Shown here piece by piece: positions 62,378 to 64,000 of a stretch of 64,000 nt of DNA. The number at the start of each line of letters is the position of its first letter. Position 1 is the first letter of the stretch. Made by a program: the position numbers and the translations under genes. The notes beneath the pieces are model-generated. The model made no database searches and was not told the DNA's origin. It saw only the letters and a list, made by a program, of their open reading frames with translations. The DNA lies in the NCBI RefSeq assembly GCF_030285625.1, contig NZ_CP127294.1:7224001-7288000 (forward strand). Direction: 5' to 3'. The stretch is from Amycolatopsis sp. 2-15 (lineage in GTDB: Bacteria; Actinomycetota; Actinomycetes; Mycobacteriales; Pseudonocardiaceae).

Positions 62378-63256
62378 ATGCCGAACACCACTCCCCCCGA
62401 GCCGGCTGCCGCCGTGCCCGCCCAGGCGATGGCGCTGGAGGCGCTGCAGGCCTGGGCCCGCAACCGCGACCGCATGCCCGACGACCGGGCCACACTGGTG
62501 GCGCTCGCCTGGCGCACCGGCGCCCGCAACATCCGCGAGCTCGCGCGCCTGGCCGACGTCTCCCGCGACACCATCTACGCCGACCTGCGCGCCCGCGGCA
62601 TCGACGCCGGCGACCGCACCGCGGCGGCCACGACCCCGAAGTACCAGCCGCTGACCGCCGCCGCGATCGCCGGGCTGGGCCGGCTGGTGCAGACGCGGGC
62701 GCTGCCCTCGCTGATCGGCGCTGACCGGCAGCCGCTGGCCGAGGCCGTGTGGGCCCTCGGCATCGCGCTCGACCGCATCGAGCATCTGCTCGAACACCCG
62801 CACGGCACCGACGACACCGCCGGTGAAGCGGGGATCGGTTCCCGTGCGCAGGTGTTGCAGGACATCGTCGACCGCGCCGCCACCGTCATCGACGAAGCCC
62901 AGGGGCTCTTGACGGAGGAGTTCGCGGGGTTCACCGACGCGCAGCTCGCGGCCCGCACCGAGGAAGCCGAGATCGCCGCCCTCGATGGCGGGCAGCGCCC
63001 CGTCGTCGAACGCGCCGAGCTGCAGCTGGCCCTGCCCAACGACGAAGCCCCCGCCGTCACGATGACGCTGTACCGCCCCTCGGGCGGGTTGCTGGCCGTG
63101 TCCAGCGACAGCCCCCTCGTCGCCGGCCAACTCGACCGCCGCGGCCACGTCGCCCTCACCGCGGCGTTCGACGTGATCGCCCGCGCACTCGAGGCCGTGC
63201 TCACCGACGACGCCTACCTCGACGACACGATCAACAAGGGAGACCACCGTGACTGA
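62378..63256 (+). CDS. Helix-turn-helix protein of accessory-element type
   Basis: A 292-residue protein. A helix-turn-helix lies at residues 50-72 (NIRELARLADVSRDTIYADL), followed by long helices (QVLQDIVDRAATVIDEAQGL) and a beta-rich end (ERAELQLALPNDEAPAVTMT). Similar genes are frequent on actinobacterial plasmids and integrative elements. ATG 62378 lies just after the two dyads, and its stop overlaps the next gene's GTG. Probable DNA-binding autoregulator; no enzyme motif. Confidence 0.7.
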   Translation: MPNTTPPEPAAAVPAQAMALEALQAWARNRDRMPDDRATLVALAWRTGARNIRELARLADVSRDTIYADLRARGIDAGDRTAAATTPKYQPLTAAAIAGLGRLVQTRALPSLIGADRQPLAEAVWALGIALDRIEHLLEHPHGTDDTAGEAGIGSRAQVLQDIVDRAATVIDEAQGLLTEEFAGFTDAQLAARTEEAEIAALDGGQRPVVERAELQLALPNDEAPAVTMTLYRPSGGLLAVSSDSPLVAGQLDRRGHVALTAAFDVIARALEAVLTDDAYLDDTINKGDHRD

Positions 63257-63778
63257 GCACCCCGACCTCACCGCCGGGCTCCCGACCCCCGCGCAGCCAC
63301 GGGACCTGGCCGCCGACGTGCGCGCACTGCGGAAGCGCGCGGTCGCGCTCGGCGCCGCATTCACCGCCTCGGCCGATGAGGGCATCCGCCGCATCGGCTA
63401 CCTCATCGACGACGACGGCGACGGTCTGCTCGAGGGCTACCTCGGCGACCTCGACCGCGCCATCGAACCGCTCGTCCGCCACCGCACCGCGACCGGCCCC
63501 GGGTTGTGCGGGGTGCCGTGGGGGGTGTGCCCCGAGCACGGCAACACGCTGCGCTCCAGCGCCGGCCGAACCTGGTGCACCGCCACCGGATGCGACCGCG
63601 GCTGGAACTACGACCGCCTCGGCGCGCCCTGCGGCGAACCGGTCGCCGCGACATCACCGACGCCAGCGGGGAGACCTGGAGGTGGCGCCTCGGCCACGGC
63701 CGCGACGCCGAACACGCGGTGCGCGGTGTGACCGTGCGATACCTGAACCCCGGCACCGGACAGACCGGCGCCAGCTGA
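63249..63778 (+). CDS. Cysteine-rich (zinc-binding) hypothetical protein, frameshifted
   Basis: GTG 63249 overlaps the HTH gene end. Residues 1-80 are helical (RDLAADVRALRKRAVALGAA); then comes a four-cysteine region (LCGVPWGVCPEHGNTL; TWCTATGCDRGWNYDRLG; CGEPV) likely to bind zinc. Near 63640 the frame shifts; the natural ending DITDASGETWRWRLGHGRDA and VRGVTVRYLNPGTGQTG continues in another frame to 63778. Encoded with the HTH protein on a probable mobile element. Confidence 0.6.
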
Positions 63779-63849
63779 TCCCGCACCAGCCCCGAATCCA
63801 GCCGGACAGACCAGCTTTGCCCAGCACAGCCCTGTCCTGTCTCGCTGAA

Positions 63850-64000
63850 GCTGGCACCCGGCGCGTGTAGGTGGCACCGCGTCTCAGCTAATCGACGCAG
63901 CCGGTCCGCTGCTGAGCAAGGCCGCGAAGATCCGCAACCCGGTGCTGCACGCCCGGCCGATGACGACCGGCGACAACAAGCAGGAGATGTTCCGGTGGCA
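63850..64000 (+). CDS. Partial unknown frame running off the window
   Basis: After a stop near 63847 an open frame reads GGTASQLIDAAGPLLSKAAK and then RPMTTGDNKQEMFRW to the last base. It looks coding (good codon bias, conserved-looking sequence), but neither its start nor its family can be decided from this fragment. Confidence 0.4.

Noticed and set aside
1..64000. CRISPR array
   Set aside because: No regularly spaced short direct repeats were seen; the repeats present are dnaE2 tails, carrier domains and dyads.

Overview
The window is high-GC actinobacterial DNA, most likely from a Pseudonocardiaceae genome of Amycolatopsis type. That is inferred from gene families and codon use: fused Ser/Thr-kinase/AAA/GAF/histidine kinase, RsbW/STAS/MerR stress modules, DUF6292, DUF6959 and LigD-type repair genes. 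It is a mosaic accessory region. A few intact operons sit among many truncated, frameshifted or chimeric gene remnants.

Layout. 1-7.5 kb: a frameshifted COG4705 membrane protein, a broken glycosyltransferase, an EfeB remnant, an intact dedA-uppP pair, a frameshifted DUF2231 gene, IS3 and monooxygenase scraps, DUF6959, a PLDc_N peptide and a phosphoesterase tail. 7.5-13.8 kb: a giant kinase/ATPase/histidine-kinase gene, a scrap of the dnaE2 3' end and an RsbW-like ATPase. 14.2-21.8 kb: an intact, tightly overlapping operon of substrate-binding lipoprotein, two permeases, fused ATPase, sulfatase and ROK regulator, probably for uptake and use of a sulfated compound. 22.5-30 kb: decayed MerR/STAS/RsbW stress modules, an IS5 remnant, a VOC protein, a ligase remnant, cspA and DUF6292. 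30.3-34.2 kb: separate LigD-type ligase and polymerase genes and a 5'-truncated dnaE2. 34.2-37.4 kb: wrecked tyrosine-recombinase element. 37.2-41 kb: two further 175-bp copies of a dnaE2 3' end bracketing a pentapeptide-repeat protein, a TetR/methyltransferase pair with two clear operators, then an immunity-like gene. 41.3-44.2 kb: NUDIX, Tn3 and crystallin-like scraps and an intact IS630 element.

44.2-51.3 kb (minus strand) holds a biosynthetic cluster. A Pls/PosA-type membrane terminal synthetase domain carries two almost identical carrier domains. Downstream lie a condensation-domain scrap, a TauD/SyrP-like oxygenase, an internally deleted cysteine-synthase-like gene, an acyl-AMP ligase, an internally deleted PLP decarboxylase and a free carrier protein. 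It resembles a poly-amino-acid or amino-acid-conjugate pathway caught in decay. 51.9-64 kb: a response-regulator/ANTAR chimera, an hsp20 operon with a J-domain protein, MerR and oxidoreductase scraps, an SRPBCC fusion, DUF4383 and DUF2231 proteins, an initiator tRNA, a methyltransferase, and an HTH/zinc-finger gene pair with its own operators.

Broken genes cluster in the mobile and accessory parts, while the 7.6-kb transporter-sulfatase operon has none. This favours real decay over uniformly poor sequence. Single-base shifts at homopolymers (near 591, 39712) or in hairpins (8010-8034) could still be sequencing errors.
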